DNA of 64,000 nt from an uncultured Muribaculaceae bacterium (GTDB lineage: Bacteria > Bacteroidota > Bacteroidia > Bacteroidales > Muribaculaceae), in assembly GCA_958436175.1 (NCBI GenBank), contig CAUBJF010000003.1, positions 186,001 through 250,000 on the forward strand, given 5' to 3'. Each line of letters starts with the position of its first letter. Within the stretch, counting starts at the first letter, position 1. The notes under the pieces were generated by a model that was not told the origin of the DNA, did not search any database, and saw only the letters and a list, made by a program, of their open reading frames with translations. Of this stretch, positions 8,463-17,876 are shown one piece after another. The position numbers and the translations under genes are program-made.

Positions 8463-11400
8463 TTAGAATACAAGGTTTACACCGAAAGAGTAGTTGCGGA
8501 CGAAGGGATATGTCCAGTAGTTACCGTTTTCTTCGGGATCCCATCCACCGGGAGTGTTGTGGATTTCGAAGAGATTCTCGCCGCTGAGGTAGACGCGGAG
8601 TTTCTGGATTCCAACCTTAGCAAGCTTGCTGTCCTGGAGGGTGTAACCGAGCTGCATATTCTTCATGCGGACGTATGCTACGTTGTGCTTGGTGTTGGTG
8701 GAGTTGTAGTAGTTGTACGAACGTTTGCCTTTGAGGGTGATGGCTGGGTATTTGGCATCCGTGCGGTCCGGAGTCCATGTTTTGCCGTACCAATATTCGG
8801 CAGACTGGAACCAAGGCTGTGACATAGGCTTGTCGGCTTCGCCCTGGAGGAACATGGTGCGACGACCTGTACCCTGGATGAACATGCTGAAGTCAAAACC
8901 TTTGTAGAACATCTTGACGTTCACGCCGAAGTTGTAGCGGGGGTTCATGTCGCCGAGATACTTCACGTCGCCCTGGCCTTCCTGGCCGTCGCCGAGGACG
9001 GAGAGCTTGCCGTCGCCGTCGAGATCCTTGTACATGGCATCGCCGACGCTGATTTCGCCGGGTATGCCGCCGTTGGGGAAGCGTGCCTTGTAGGCGTTGA
9101 GCTGTTCTTCGTTCTGGATGATGCCGTCGAATTCATATCCGAAGAAAGAATTGATCGGGTAGCCCTGTGCTGCGCTGTTGAGTCCGAGATTGATGAGGTT
9201 GGAGCCGATACGGTCCACAACTTCGTTCTTGGAGTCGCTCAGGTTGACGCTGATGTCGTATTTGAAGTCGCCGACATGGCTGCGCCATCCCAATGCAAGT
9301 TCCCAGCCGTTGACTTTGAGCTTGCCGCTGTTGGTCGAAGGAGGTGTTGCGCCGAGAAGCGAAGGATATGTGATAGGAATCAGCATATTGTCGTTCTTCT
9401 TCCAGAAGTAGTCGAAAGATCCGTAGAGACGGTAGTTGAGCAGAGAGAAGTCGACACCGACATTGGTGACCTTGACTGTTTCCCAGGTTCTGTTGTCGGA
9501 TGTCAGGGTGCTTGCATTAGCTATGATGCCTTTCTGGCCGTCGCCGAAGGGATAATAATCCTGCTGAATCTGGATGAGGGGGATGAAGTCGTAGTAGCCG
9601 ATACCCGACTGGTTACCCATTTCGCCGTAGGAGCCGCGGAGCTTCAGGTCGTTGATGAATCTTGCGTTCTTCATGAAGGATTCCTGGCTGATACGCCATG
9701 CCACGTTGACGCCCGGGAACCAGCCCCAGCGGTGGTGACGTGCGAAGCGCGAGCTGCCGTCGGTACGGAGTGTGCCTTCAACGATGTACTTGTTGTCGAA
9801 TGTATAGTTCACGCGGCCGAAGAAGGAGTTGATGGTCCAGGCATAGCCGCTGCACGATGTTTCCTGGTTTTCGGAGCTGCCAAGGTTGATGGACATGTTT
9901 TCCTGCTGGTCGAAGTTCTTGCGCTGTCCCCAGAAGGAATCGAAACTTTCGGATTCATGTGCTGCACCGAGCATGGCATCGATAGTATGCTTGGTACCGA
10001 ATGTATGCTTGTAGTTGGCGTAGAGGGTGAAGTTGCGGTAGAGAGTCTTGTCGTAGGTGCGTGTGGCGTAGTTGGGGTTACGGGCCGTACGGTGGTTTAC
10101 GTCATCGTAGTTCCAGCTGTAGATAGTCTTGTTTTCGACAGACTTGTCGAAGTCGTACTTGCGGATGACGGCGCTGCCGATGATGTTGAGGCCGGAGATG
10201 GGTGTCCAGGTCAGCTGATTGTTGAAAGTGTAGTTGCCGGATGTTCTCTTTGCCATACCGCCTTCTTCAAGCACCTGTGCAGGGTTGTCGAAGCCTTCGA
10301 ATGTATAGAAGTGACCGCCGGGAGTGCGGAGAGGAGCCCAGGTACGTGTCTTGTAGATAAGTTCCCAGATGTTCTGTCCTTCGGTCAGGCCCGACGAATA
10401 GTTTCTTGAGCCTGCCTCGTAGGAGATATTGACATCGTATTTGAGGTTCCTGAGGAGGTTGATAGCGGCCTTGGTACGTACGAAGTAGCGGTTGTCGATA
10501 TCTTTGCCGTACTTCACGATACCTTTGTTGCGCTGGTAGCCGAGGGAAACGAGGAAGTTGAAACGCTCGCCGCCGCCGGTGATGTTGACGTTGTAGTTCT
10601 GCTGGTAACCGTTACCGATGATGAGGTCGTTCCAGTTCTGGTCCTTGTAGAACTTGTCGTAACCGTTCCAACGGCCGAAGTTCTGTGAATGGTGGTCAAC
10701 TTTGTCGCTGCCCTGCCTGATAAGCTCCAGTTCGTCTCTGGTGTACTCGGGAGTGAAGCTGCCGTCAGTGATTTCGAGCACCATATCGGCATGCTGGTAG
10801 AGGTTAGCGGTACGTTTGAGAAGTGCCGGGCGCACAAGGGCGGCGTTAGCGCTGAAGTCGACGCGTACAGGCTGGTTTTTGCCGGACTGCTTTGTTGTGA
10901 CAAGGATCACACCGTCGGCAGCTCGTGAACCGTAGATGGCGGCGGAACCGTCTTTCAGCACTGAAATATTCTCGATATCAGCAGGATTGATAAGGTTGAG
11001 GTCGCCGACAGCACCGTCGATAAGTACGAGGGGCGAACCGCCATTGATAGAGGAGATGTCGCGGACGCGAAGTGTTGCAGCGTCATCGACATTACCGCTG
11101 TTGCGTATGACGGTAAGACCTGGCATAGCACCCTGGAGGGCCGAGCTGGCATCGGTGATGGAACGCGATTCGAAAACATCGGAGCTTGCGGTCGATACAG
11201 CGCCGGCAACGTCGACTTTGCGAACGGAGCCATAACCGATAACGACCACTTCGTTAAGGGCTTCGGAGTTCTCGACAAGGAGAATCTTGAGGTCGGTACC
11301 GGCCTTGATGGTCTGGGGCAGATAGCCGATATAGGAGATTGTGAGTTCGCTGTCGGAAGACGGCATAGAGATGTCGAAGAAACCGTCGACGTCAGATACG

Positions 11401-11810
11401 GTGGCGAACTTAGTGTCCTTTACAGTGACGCTCGCACCGATAATGGGGTCGCCTGTCTTGCTGTCGATAATCTGGCCGTTGGCCTTTGTCGTGGTTGCGT
11501 TTCCCTGTTTCTTCTGTCCGACAATGATGGTCTTGTCTTTAATCTGATAAGTCAGTTTCTGGCCTGAGAAAAGCTGTGCGACTACCTGCTGGATGGTAGC
11601 GTCGTTTGCCTTAATATCGACACGGCGAGATGTGTCGACATCCGATGAATAGAACAGGAAAGAGTAGCCGGTCTCTTTCTGGATCTGTTCGATGGCCTCC
11701 TTTACTGTGATGCCCTTGGCAGTGATGTTGATGCCTTGCGCAAAGGCCGACAGAGATAGCAGACAGCAGAATAGTGCTGTTAGCAACGGTCGCTTTTTTG
11801 AGCAGTTCAT
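8463..11810 (-). CDS. SusC/RagA-family TonB-linked outer-membrane transporter with STN signalling domain
   Basis: 1115 residues. A signal peptide (LLTALFCCLLSLSAFAQ) is followed by an STN domain at about 24-95 (KEAIEQIQKETGYSFLFYS), a carboxypeptidase-D-like domain at about 108-185, the SusC signature EALNEVVVIGYGSVRKVDV, a plug domain, and a 22-strand barrel ending in FGVNLVF with the expected C-terminal Phe. It imports oligosaccharides together with SusD. The STN domain is the part that signals to FecR-type anti-sigma factors; the fecR and sigma genes lie directly upstream, so substrate binding likely switches on its own operon. The gap to fecR is 48 bases. Confidence 0.96.
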   Translation of the reverse strand: MNCSKKRPLLTALFCCLLSLSAFAQGINITAKGITVKEAIEQIQKETGYSFLFYSSDVDTSRRVDIKANDATIQQVVAQLFSGQKLTYQIKDKTIIVGQKKQGNATTTKANGQIIDSKTGDPIIGASVTVKDTKFATVSDVDGFFDISMPSSDSELTISYIGYLPQTIKAGTDLKILLVENSEALNEVVVIGYGSVRKVDVAGAVSTASSDVFESRSITDASSALQGAMPGLTVIRNSGNVDDAATLRVRDISSINGGSPLVLIDGAVGDLNLINPADIENISVLKDGSAAIYGSRAADGVILVTTKQSGKNQPVRVDFSANAALVRPALLKRTANLYQHADMVLEITDGSFTPEYTRDELELIRQGSDKVDHHSQNFGRWNGYDKFYKDQNWNDLIIGNGYQQNYNVNITGGGERFNFLVSLGYQRNKGIVKYGKDIDNRYFVRTKAAINLLRNLKYDVNISYEAGSRNYSSGLTEGQNIWELIYKTRTWAPLRTPGGHFYTFEGFDNPAQVLEEGGMAKRTSGNYTFNNQLTWTPISGLNIIGSAVIRKYDFDKSVENKTIYSWNYDDVNHRTARNPNYATRTYDKTLYRNFTLYANYKHTFGTKHTIDAMLGAAHESESFDSFWGQRKNFDQQENMSINLGSSENQETSCSGYAWTINSFFGRVNYTFDNKYIVEGTLRTDGSSRFARHHRWGWFPGVNVAWRISQESFMKNARFINDLKLRGSYGEMGNQSGIGYYDFIPLIQIQQDYYPFGDGQKGIIANASTLTSDNRTWETVKVTNVGVDFSLLNYRLYGSFDYFWKKNDNMLIPITYPSLLGATPPSTNSGKLKVNGWELALGWRSHVGDFKYDISVNLSDSKNEVVDRIGSNLINLGLNSAAQGYPINSFFGYEFDGIIQNEEQLNAYKARFPNGGIPGEISVGDAMYKDLDGDGKLSVLGDGQEGQGDVKYLGDMNPRYNFGVNVKMFYKGFDFSMFIQGTGRRTMFLQGEADKPMSQPWFQSAEYWYGKTWTPDRTDAKYPAITLKGKRSYNYYNSTNTKHNVAYVRMKNMQLGYTLQDSKLAKVGIQKLRVYLSGENLFEIHNTPGGWDPEENGNYWTYPFVRNYSFGVNLVF

Positions 11811-11858
11811 AAGGTTTTTAGATAATTTAAGGTGTTAGGTGATTGGTATATTAGGTCG

Positions 11859-12887
11859 CTAATACAAGTGATATGTATTGCCTTCTTTTCGGTATCGCAG
11901 ATGTTCGGTTGTCTGAAGGATATCGAGCACTTCTTCGATGGTCTGCTGCTTGCGGTCGATAGAGCCGTAGAATTTTGAGGCGGCTATGCTGTCTTCGACA
12001 ATTATTTCGGTGTTGTATAGCTGAGAAAGACGCAAAGCGATATCTTTTATGGATTCGTTCTCAAAGATATAAGTGTCGAACTCGGCGGAACCTTTGTCGG
12101 TATGCCGCGTCTGCTCCTTGATGAACGTACCGGTCGTCTTGTCGATTTTGAGCTGTTCGCCGGGGTGCATGGTCCTTATCTCGTTGTTGTTGACGAGAGT
12201 GCGGACACTGATTTTTCCGTCGAGAAGGTCGACTGTTGCTGTCGGGTTCACGGCATAGTTACAGATCTTGAAGATTGTGCCTATATCGATGATTTCCAGA
12301 CGGTCACCGTCGACGATGAAGGGTAGTTTCTCATTGTGCTCCACCTCGAAATATGCCTCTCCGTCGAGAGTGACGGTGCGGTCGGTTATTCCGAAGCCCT
12401 GGTTATAGGAAAGTTTTGAGCTGGAGTTCAGTTTTACGATGGTTCCGTCGGGCAAGGCAAGGTCGAGAGTTGAGCCGCTCGGAGCTGTCAGTTGTACTAA
12501 ACCGAACAGCTCCTCAGTATTCTTCTTTCCCAGATTGTAGGTAGCATAGGGTGCTACCAACAAAAGAATAGCAGCGGCTGCAGCGATAGCCCAAAACATC
12601 TTTTTACGGAAACCCGAAGCAAGGATAGCACCCTGCTTCTTTTTTACCTCTTTGCCAAAACAGTTATTATGTTCTTTAATACGATTCCGGAATCTTGCAA
12701 AAGCAGCTTCGCTGTCGAATTGCTTTTCTTCATCGGCCATCGACGAAGAAAACCAGAGTTCCAAATAATTTCGGAAGTATGCACGGTTTTCTTCGCTGGA
12801 AAAGGCCCAGGATTTCAACTCGGCGAAATCTTCGGGGGTGATTTCGTCGTTGATAAATGATGTTATGAGATCGTTTATGTGTTGCAT
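11859..12887 (-). CDS. FecR-family anti-sigma factor
   Basis: 342 residues. The N-terminal cytoplasmic part (about 1-90) would hold the ECF sigma factor; a membrane helix (AIAAAAAILLLVAPYA, about 97-115) follows; the periplasmic FecR domain contains LTAPSGSTLDLALPDGTIVKL and TVTLDGEAYFEVEHNEKLPF, both family hallmarks. The C-terminus (IENESIKDIALRLSQLY-like region, then EEVLDILQTTEHLRYRKEG) resembles the DUF4974 end seen in Bacteroidetes FecR proteins. It lies between the ECF sigma gene and susC, the standard order for trans-envelope control of a SusC/SusD pair. Confidence 0.94.
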   Translation of the reverse strand: MQHINDLITSFINDEITPEDFAELKSWAFSSEENRAYFRNYLELWFSSSMADEEKQFDSEAAFARFRNRIKEHNNCFGKEVKKKQGAILASGFRKKMFWAIAAAAAILLLVAPYATYNLGKKNTEELFGLVQLTAPSGSTLDLALPDGTIVKLNSSSKLSYNQGFGITDRTVTLDGEAYFEVEHNEKLPFIVDGDRLEIIDIGTIFKICNYAVNPTATVDLLDGKISVRTLVNNNEIRTMHPGEQLKIDKTTGTFIKEQTRHTDKGSAEFDTYIFENESIKDIALRLSQLYNTEIIVEDSIAASKFYGSIDRKQQTIEEVLDILQTTEHLRYRKEGNTYHLY

Positions 12888-12975
12888 GATTGGTGCCTTT
12901 GATATTTAAGACAACAAAAGAGCGGACAAGGGTAGTGGTCCGACGAAAAAAATCGAAAAAATTTTGAAGCACCGC

Positions 12976-13581
12976 TTAGAGACCCTTGTGGGTGAAATCT
13001 GCCATAATCATTGCCAGAATAAGATAGCGCGACAATGACGTATGCAGGGCGGAAAGAGCTTGTTTTATATGATATTTGACTGTGTTTACAGATATCCCGA
13101 GTTGCGTCGCTATCTCCTGGTATGACAGATTGTGCTTTCTGCTGAGGATGAATACTTCGCGGCTTTTCTCCGGTATTCTGTCGAGACTGCGTACCAGGGC
13201 GTGGTGTAATGTTTCTATCCGCGAGTCGTCCGGAAGGGCATCGCCGTCGCTGAATATTTTGTCTATGAGGTCTATGCCTTCGGGAGAGCTGAGGCTTATG
13301 CAGTTGCCATGGACATGGCGGCTTGAGGATTTGAGTTCGTTGATGCAAAGATTCTTTACGGCGGTGAAAAGATAGGAGCGCATGGATGCTATCTCGTTAA
13401 TCTTCTCCCGCTTAAGCCAAAGATTGAAAAACACGTCATCGACGATTTCTTCGGCGACACAATTCGATGAGCAGAAGTTAGCCGCGAAAAGGCATAGTGT
13501 TTTATAGTAAGTCCTGAAGAGAAATTCAAACTGCTTGGTCTCCGTTTCTCTGTCAAGCTCATTGTATGTCTCCTCTGTCAT
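12976..13581 (-). CDS. ECF RNA polymerase sigma-70 factor (FecI-like)
   Basis: 201 residues. Region 2 is visible at about 20-60 (LFRTYYKTLCLFAANFC, AEEIVDDVFFNLWLKRE) and region 4 at about 145-190 (KSREVFILSRKHNLSYQEI, GISVNTVKYHIKQAL). This is the usual Bacteroidetes ECF type paired with FecR. It is the first gene of the operon with fecR, susC, susD and a DUF3863 gene, and has its own promoter of the normal housekeeping type. It should direct transcription of the locus when the SusC STN domain reports substrate. The 88-base gap to fecR holds no obvious signal. Confidence 0.95.
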   Translation of the reverse strand: MTEETYNELDRETETKQFEFLFRTYYKTLCLFAANFCSSNCVAEEIVDDVFFNLWLKREKINEIASMRSYLFTAVKNLCINELKSSSRHVHGNCISLSSPEGIDLIDKIFSDGDALPDDSRIETLHHALVRSLDRIPEKSREVFILSRKHNLSYQEIATQLGISVNTVKYHIKQALSALHTSLSRYLILAMIMADFTHKGL

Positions 13582-13619
13582 ATAAATTGAATTTACTTAT
13601 CTAAGTTATCAATCCGGCG

Positions 13620-13651
13620 CAAAGATATTACAATAAGCTGAATATACCAAG
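13620..13651 (-). promoter_or_regulatory. Promoter of the ECF sigma/FecR operon
   Basis: On the minus strand, CTTG (13651-13648) and TATCTTTG (13627-13620) are separated by 20 bases. Initiation would fall near 13613, about 30 bases before the sigma start codon. Confidence 0.65.
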
Positions 13652-13708
13652 AAAATATGCCGAGTTTATACGGTAAAGAGATAAAAATGAAACATACTGT
13701 TAACGAAA

Positions 13709-13765
13709 CGGTCGGCATCGTGGCGACTGAGACATGGTGCAGTCTTAGAGTCCCGATGCCGACCG
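13709..13765 (-). terminator. Long hairpin after the GH76-DUF3863 unit
   Basis: A perfect 12-bp stem (CGGTCGGCATCG at 13709-13720 with its complement at 13754-13765) encloses a 33-base loop, which itself can pair GACTG with CAGTC. It starts 18 bases after the DUF3863 stop. On the minus strand it is followed by a moderately T-rich tract. A terminator or 3'-stabilising structure for the upstream unit is the simplest reading. Confidence 0.5.
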
Positions 13766-13783
13766 GTAAAAGATACAATAAGC

Positions 13784-15163
13784 TTAGTAGCTACGATGCT
13801 CTCCGCGAGCTCTGTCATCACCGAAGAGGTAGGGATAGTGCTTGTTTATCAGCTCTTTTGCTTCGGGCGACAGATTGTGGATGCTCTTGGGCTCGTCCTG
13901 AGGACGTGTGCGCTTCTGGTTGATTTCGCCGAGGAGACTCCATTTGCGCGTCATTTCCTGAGGTTCCTGGGCTGGCAAGGTATAGTTGGTGAAGTCGACC
14001 ACTTTCTCGCGACCGTAGATCAGCTGCCAGTCCTTGGTGAGAGCCAGACGGAAGTCCTTGTTCATGAACCAGTACATCTTGAGGTTGGCATCCGAGCCGC
14101 CTATGCCCGAGCCCTTCATTTCGAAGCGATAGTCGAAAGAATTGTCTTTGAAATGTTTACGCCATAGGAGACCGAAGTCGCCCTGGGTGATGCACTTCAC
14201 ATCCGGGTACTCCTTCTTGATTTCGGCAACCCATTCCTTGAGGCCGTCGATAGGCAGGCACACTTCCCAGCAGTTGGTGACCCAGGCGAAACCGTTGAGG
14301 TCGAAGCCTTTGTCGAAATGTATGGCAGTGGTGTGCATCATCTCCTTGAGGCCCGTCTGCATACCGTAGGCGAGCACTGTCTCTATAGGACCTACACCCA
14401 TACGGCTGTTGAAGCCGCCTTCGAAACCGGCTCGGCGTGCTGCCAGGAAGTCCATGGACCAGCCGTCGAGATTGACACAGTCGATGAAGTCGTCCTTGCC
14501 CTGTGCCGGTTTGCAGAAGTGTTCTTTCGAAGGATAGAAGGGATATGATACAGCCCCGTCGCCGTCCTGATTGTCGATGGAGAACTGGCTGAAGATATTG
14601 CCCTGGCAGACATGGATATCTTCTTTTTCAGCGAGATACTGCTGGTTGGCAGCTGCGAGGAATCCGGCTACTACGCTTTTGGGGCGAAACCCGCCGCCTA
14701 CGATTTCGCTCACACGGGCGAGGCCGTCGTGAAGGTCGCGGTTGACCTGTTCGCGGCTGTTGTAGGCGTTGGCAAAGTAGGCTCCGGGGATAAATGTGAT
14801 GTCGTCGCCATATTTTTTATGGTATTCGACGACCAGTTCGCGAATCTTGCGGTAGTTCTCGCTCTGGTCGTGCAGCGCCAGCCAGCTGAAAGCCCAAGTG
14901 ATGCTTGCTTCCGGCAGTTCGGAGACAATAGCTTCGCGGAAAGCGCGTACTTTTTCGGGGGTGTGACGGTCGCGTTCGTCGGCACCTAAATTTGTATCGC
15001 GAGTCACCTCTATCTGGTTGACTCGTATTATGGAGTTGATGGTGAGGAAACGGTGACCCATCAGTTCGTCGGGCACGTTAGAAGAGTTCTGGGCCTGTAT
15101 ACCTGAAGGAACAGCCAGAGAGGTCAGCAATAATACTGCCGAAAGTAAGTTTTTGGTTTTCAT
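13784..15163 (-). CDS. DUF3863-type secreted protein, copy 2 (paired with GH76)
   Basis: 459 residues with a signal peptide (LLSAVLLLTSLAVPSGIQAQ). It is a diverged paralogue of the protein at 5351-6751, sharing EHFCKPAQGKDDFIDCV, LDGWSMDFLAARRAG, FNSRMGVGPIET, MHTTAIHFDKGFDLNGFAWV and the C-terminal NQKRTRPQDEP. No characterised activity is known to me for this family. It lies 12 bases after the GH76 gene and is clearly co-transcribed with it, while the other copy ends the SusC/SusD operon. This makes the family a likely partner enzyme for the glycan handled by this locus. The N-terminal pattern of short strands and helices would suit a barrel enzyme, but that is inference. Confidence 0.82.
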   Translation of the reverse strand: MKTKNLLSAVLLLTSLAVPSGIQAQNSSNVPDELMGHRFLTINSIIRVNQIEVTRDTNLGADERDRHTPEKVRAFREAIVSELPEASITWAFSWLALHDQSENYRKIRELVVEYHKKYGDDITFIPGAYFANAYNSREQVNRDLHDGLARVSEIVGGGFRPKSVVAGFLAAANQQYLAEKEDIHVCQGNIFSQFSIDNQDGDGAVSYPFYPSKEHFCKPAQGKDDFIDCVNLDGWSMDFLAARRAGFEGGFNSRMGVGPIETVLAYGMQTGLKEMMHTTAIHFDKGFDLNGFAWVTNCWEVCLPIDGLKEWVAEIKKEYPDVKCITQGDFGLLWRKHFKDNSFDYRFEMKGSGIGGSDANLKMYWFMNKDFRLALTKDWQLIYGREKVVDFTNYTLPAQEPQEMTRKWSLLGEINQKRTRPQDEPKSIHNLSPEAKELINKHYPYLFGDDRARGEHRSY

Positions 15164-15175
15164 TTGAATGCAGTA

Positions 15176-16471
15176 TTATTTGTTGATAGCGTGGGTGAGC
15201 ATCAGGGCAGGGATGGAGGAGGCGGAGTAGCTGCCGATCATATTTTCGTCGGTGGTCTTCTTCCATGATTCGCCGTCACAGATATTGCGTTCGGGGTCGC
15301 GGTTGGCCCAGCCTTCGCGAATGTTTTTGACGATGAAGTCGCGGTACTGGCTCTGTCCGCATTCGTCGGTGAGCAGTTTCATATACTGTGTCCAGATTGC
15401 AGGATATACACCCTGCTCGAGGCTGCCCTGGTCGTAGGGATTGCGGTGGTTGTGGGCCCAGGGGAGGAGTCCGTGCTTGGCCGACAGTGTGTTGATAGAG
15501 TAGTCCGCGCCTGCTTTGGCGAGGTCGAGGTAGCGCTGTTCGCCTGTAGCGAGATAGAGGAGGGCGCCGGCACCGATGAAAGTGCCCTGGTTGTAGAGGA
15601 GGGGATGACCGCCGACATTGTCTCCGTGGCGGTTGTCGTGGATCATGCCGGTTTCTGCAACCCCGAGGTTGTCGACGCTCCAGTCGTAAATCTCCTTGGC
15701 CATTTCGAGATAGCGTTCTTTGGTTTCATAATGGGGACGGACGAAAGAACCGAACTTGTTGGTCCATTTTTCAGGGCTTGGGTCTGCTACACGGTCGACC
15801 GGGGCTGCCTGGTAGAGAAGCATGGCGGCTACGACGGTCGGGAAATTGATGCAGGACATCTTGCCGTCGCCTGCCTTGTTGTTTCGTGGGGCTTCGATGG
15901 GGCTCCAGGCCCAGAACATGCCGCCACCGAGACCTTTTGCAGGGTCGGCATACGAGCCGGTGTCGCCGATACGGGGAGAACCATACCATACGCGGGCGAA
16001 GCTCTTTTCGGCGAGGTCGCGGTAGCGCGTGTCGCCTGTGGCGAGATATGCGCGTGCCATGGTGATTGTCCACCACTGGATATCGTCATAGATGAACCAG
16101 CCTCGTGCGAGGTCGCAGTTATCGAAGTCGAAATCGAGGTACTGCTTGATGTTGCCGTCGATGATGCGACGGGCGAGGTCGGCGTATTTGGCCTCGCGTT
16201 TCTTGTCGCCGGTACGGCGTGCCAGCTCGGTGGCATTAAGAGCCATGTCGACGTACATAGGTTGGCACCAGATTGCGGCAGCGCCATGGAAGCGGTCGAC
16301 GGCGGCACTGTCGCGGTCGGTGTTCTTGTAGATGTACTTGTCCGTGTCGAGATAGACATTATTGAAGGCATCGTAGGCCTTCCAGACATCGGAAATCTTG
16401 ATATCGCCCTTGGCAAAGCAAATAACCGATACCAGTAGCGCCAAAGTGGCGCTGAATAAGCGGTGAATCAT
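15176..16471 (-). CDS. Glycoside hydrolase family 76 (alpha-1,6-mannanase-like)
   Basis: 431 residues, with signal peptide MIHRLFSATLALLVSVICFA. The alpha/alpha-barrel pattern of GH76 is visible, with the consecutive catalytic aspartates at residues 129-130 inside GWFIYDDIQWW. Further family features are FWAWSPIEAP-like and LYNQGTFIGAGALLYLATGE segments. GH76 enzymes cut alpha-1,6-mannan backbones, as in yeast mannan utilisation by Bacteroides. There is no lipobox, so a periplasmic location is likely. It is the first gene of a two-gene unit with a DUF3863 protein. Related families with unsaturated uronyl activity (GH88/GH105) have a similar fold, but the DD motif favours GH76. Confidence 0.85.
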   Translation of the reverse strand: MIHRLFSATLALLVSVICFAKGDIKISDVWKAYDAFNNVYLDTDKYIYKNTDRDSAAVDRFHGAAAIWCQPMYVDMALNATELARRTGDKKREAKYADLARRIIDGNIKQYLDFDFDNCDLARGWFIYDDIQWWTITMARAYLATGDTRYRDLAEKSFARVWYGSPRIGDTGSYADPAKGLGGGMFWAWSPIEAPRNNKAGDGKMSCINFPTVVAAMLLYQAAPVDRVADPSPEKWTNKFGSFVRPHYETKERYLEMAKEIYDWSVDNLGVAETGMIHDNRHGDNVGGHPLLYNQGTFIGAGALLYLATGEQRYLDLAKAGADYSINTLSAKHGLLPWAHNHRNPYDQGSLEQGVYPAIWTQYMKLLTDECGQSQYRDFIVKNIREGWANRDPERNICDGESWKKTTDENMIGSYSASSIPALMLTHAINK

Positions 16472-16503
16472 AGTAATATAAATATGTGATAGATTTGGTA
16501 TGG

Positions 16504-16535
16504 CAAAATTAACGTTTCTCGGCGTTTATTGCAAT
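16504..16535 (-). promoter_or_regulatory. Promoter of the GH76-DUF3863 unit
   Basis: On the minus strand, ATTG (16535-16532) and TAATTTTG (16511-16504) are separated by 20 bases, placing initiation about 25 bases before the GH76 start codon. Confidence 0.65.
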
Positions 16536-16564
16536 AGAACGACGCAACAATATACTGAAATACT

Positions 16565-17752
16565 TTATTTGAAAGGCCATTCTGCCCATGTAGCTTTCTT
16601 CCATAGGTATTCCAGCGGACCGTGGCTGTGATGGAGCACCCACATGCGGCAGAAGGCATACTGTACGGCGAAAATGAGGATTCCGACGAAGACGCTGGCT
16701 GTTATGCCGAGCTGAAGATGTAGTCCCCAGTGATAGTACAATGCCGAGCCGATGATGCCCTGGGTGACATAGTTTGTCATGCTCATACGGCCATAAGGAC
16801 GCAGTTTGTCGAGAATGGAACTGATGCTGCCGGTCTTGTAGTAGGCGAAGAGGATGCCGCTCACAAGGATGAGCATGAAGCTCAGGTTGGCGAGCGACGA
16901 GAGGATTATCTTCAAGGGAGAAAGGACGTTAGGGTTGGAGATATAGTCGCCGACCATGTTGTTGAGACCGTAGAGGGGGAAGAAACAGCACAGTGCTGCC
17001 GCAAGTACATAGCCCCAGCTTGTGAGATGTTTGCGCAGGAACCATCCCTGGCGGCCTATGAGCATACCGGCGATGAAAAGTCCTGCCGTCTGGAACACCC
17101 TTCCGTGGTCCCATGCCCAGGAGAGCGATGCCAGCTGGCCTTCCCAGAGATTGACCTTAACCATCTCCAAGAAAGAGGCGGAGCTTTGGGCTGTGAATGT
17201 GGCATTCCAGAAGTCGCCGGTATTGATGGTGAAAGCTACATAGCCCGGGTCGAGAGCTGCCCTGACTACCTGATAGATGCAGTATGGCTGGGCAACGAAC
17301 ACAGCCGAAAGGATTACGAGCAGGCGTGTCGAAAGGCGGCATGTCAGTACGAGAACGAAGCCGATCAGGGCGTATAGCACGAGTATTTCGCCGGTGAAGA
17401 ACGCCGCGTTCACTTGGCCGATTAGCAGAAGGATGAACAGTCGCCAGCAGAAGCGTGCCCTGAAATCGTTGCCGCGCAGGCGCTGATTGTCGTGCTGGAT
17501 GAAGAAACTGAAGCCGAAAAGCAGTGCGAAAATGGCGTATGCCTTGCCGCCGAACATGAAGAAGAGTCCGTCCCAGATGGCTCTGTCAGTGAAATTGAGC
17601 CAGGCGCTCTGGGTGTCGGTCGGAGGGAAGGAATAGAAATTGAAATGCTCGATGGAATGGAGCAGGATGATGGCCAGTACGGCGAATCCGCGCAGTACAT
17701 CGGCGGCATCGACGCGTTCGTGACGCCCGGGGGCAACTTGTGTTTCGTTCAT
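16565..17752 (-). CDS. DUF418-family integral membrane protein
   Basis: 395 residues with about ten hydrophobic segments. The N-terminus RVDAADVLRGFAVLAIILLH is the hallmark of the DUF418/YeiB and acyltransferase-3-like membrane proteins, and the C-terminal PYGRMSMTNYVTQGIIGSAL segment is the DUF418 signature. The biochemical role of the family is not established. It ends just upstream of the GH76 promoter on the same strand and has its own promoter, so it is probably a separate gene rather than part of the glycan locus. Confidence 0.88.
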   Translation of the reverse strand: MNETQVAPGRHERVDAADVLRGFAVLAIILLHSIEHFNFYSFPPTDTQSAWLNFTDRAIWDGLFFMFGGKAYAIFALLFGFSFFIQHDNQRLRGNDFRARFCWRLFILLLIGQVNAAFFTGEILVLYALIGFVLVLTCRLSTRLLVILSAVFVAQPYCIYQVVRAALDPGYVAFTINTGDFWNATFTAQSSASFLEMVKVNLWEGQLASLSWAWDHGRVFQTAGLFIAGMLIGRQGWFLRKHLTSWGYVLAAALCCFFPLYGLNNMVGDYISNPNVLSPLKIILSSLANLSFMLILVSGILFAYYKTGSISSILDKLRPYGRMSMTNYVTQGIIGSALYYHWGLHLQLGITASVFVGILIFAVQYAFCRMWVLHHSHGPLEYLWKKATWAEWPFK

Positions 17753-17785
17753 CTAAGTCTATCGGTGTGATAATGTTTGGAGGGA

Positions 17786-17817
17786 CAAAAATAAGGTTTA
17801 TCTTCGGCTGATGCAAC
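17786..17817 (-). promoter_or_regulatory. Promoter of the DUF418 gene
   Basis: On the minus strand, GTTG (17817-17814) and TATTTTTG (17793-17786) are spaced by 20 bases, about 33 bases upstream of the start codon. Confidence 0.55.
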
Positions 17818-17876
17818 AGGGCGGTGTAACTATTTGCGCTCTCATGCGACAAATGTAGTAAACAAGGCAATCAATA

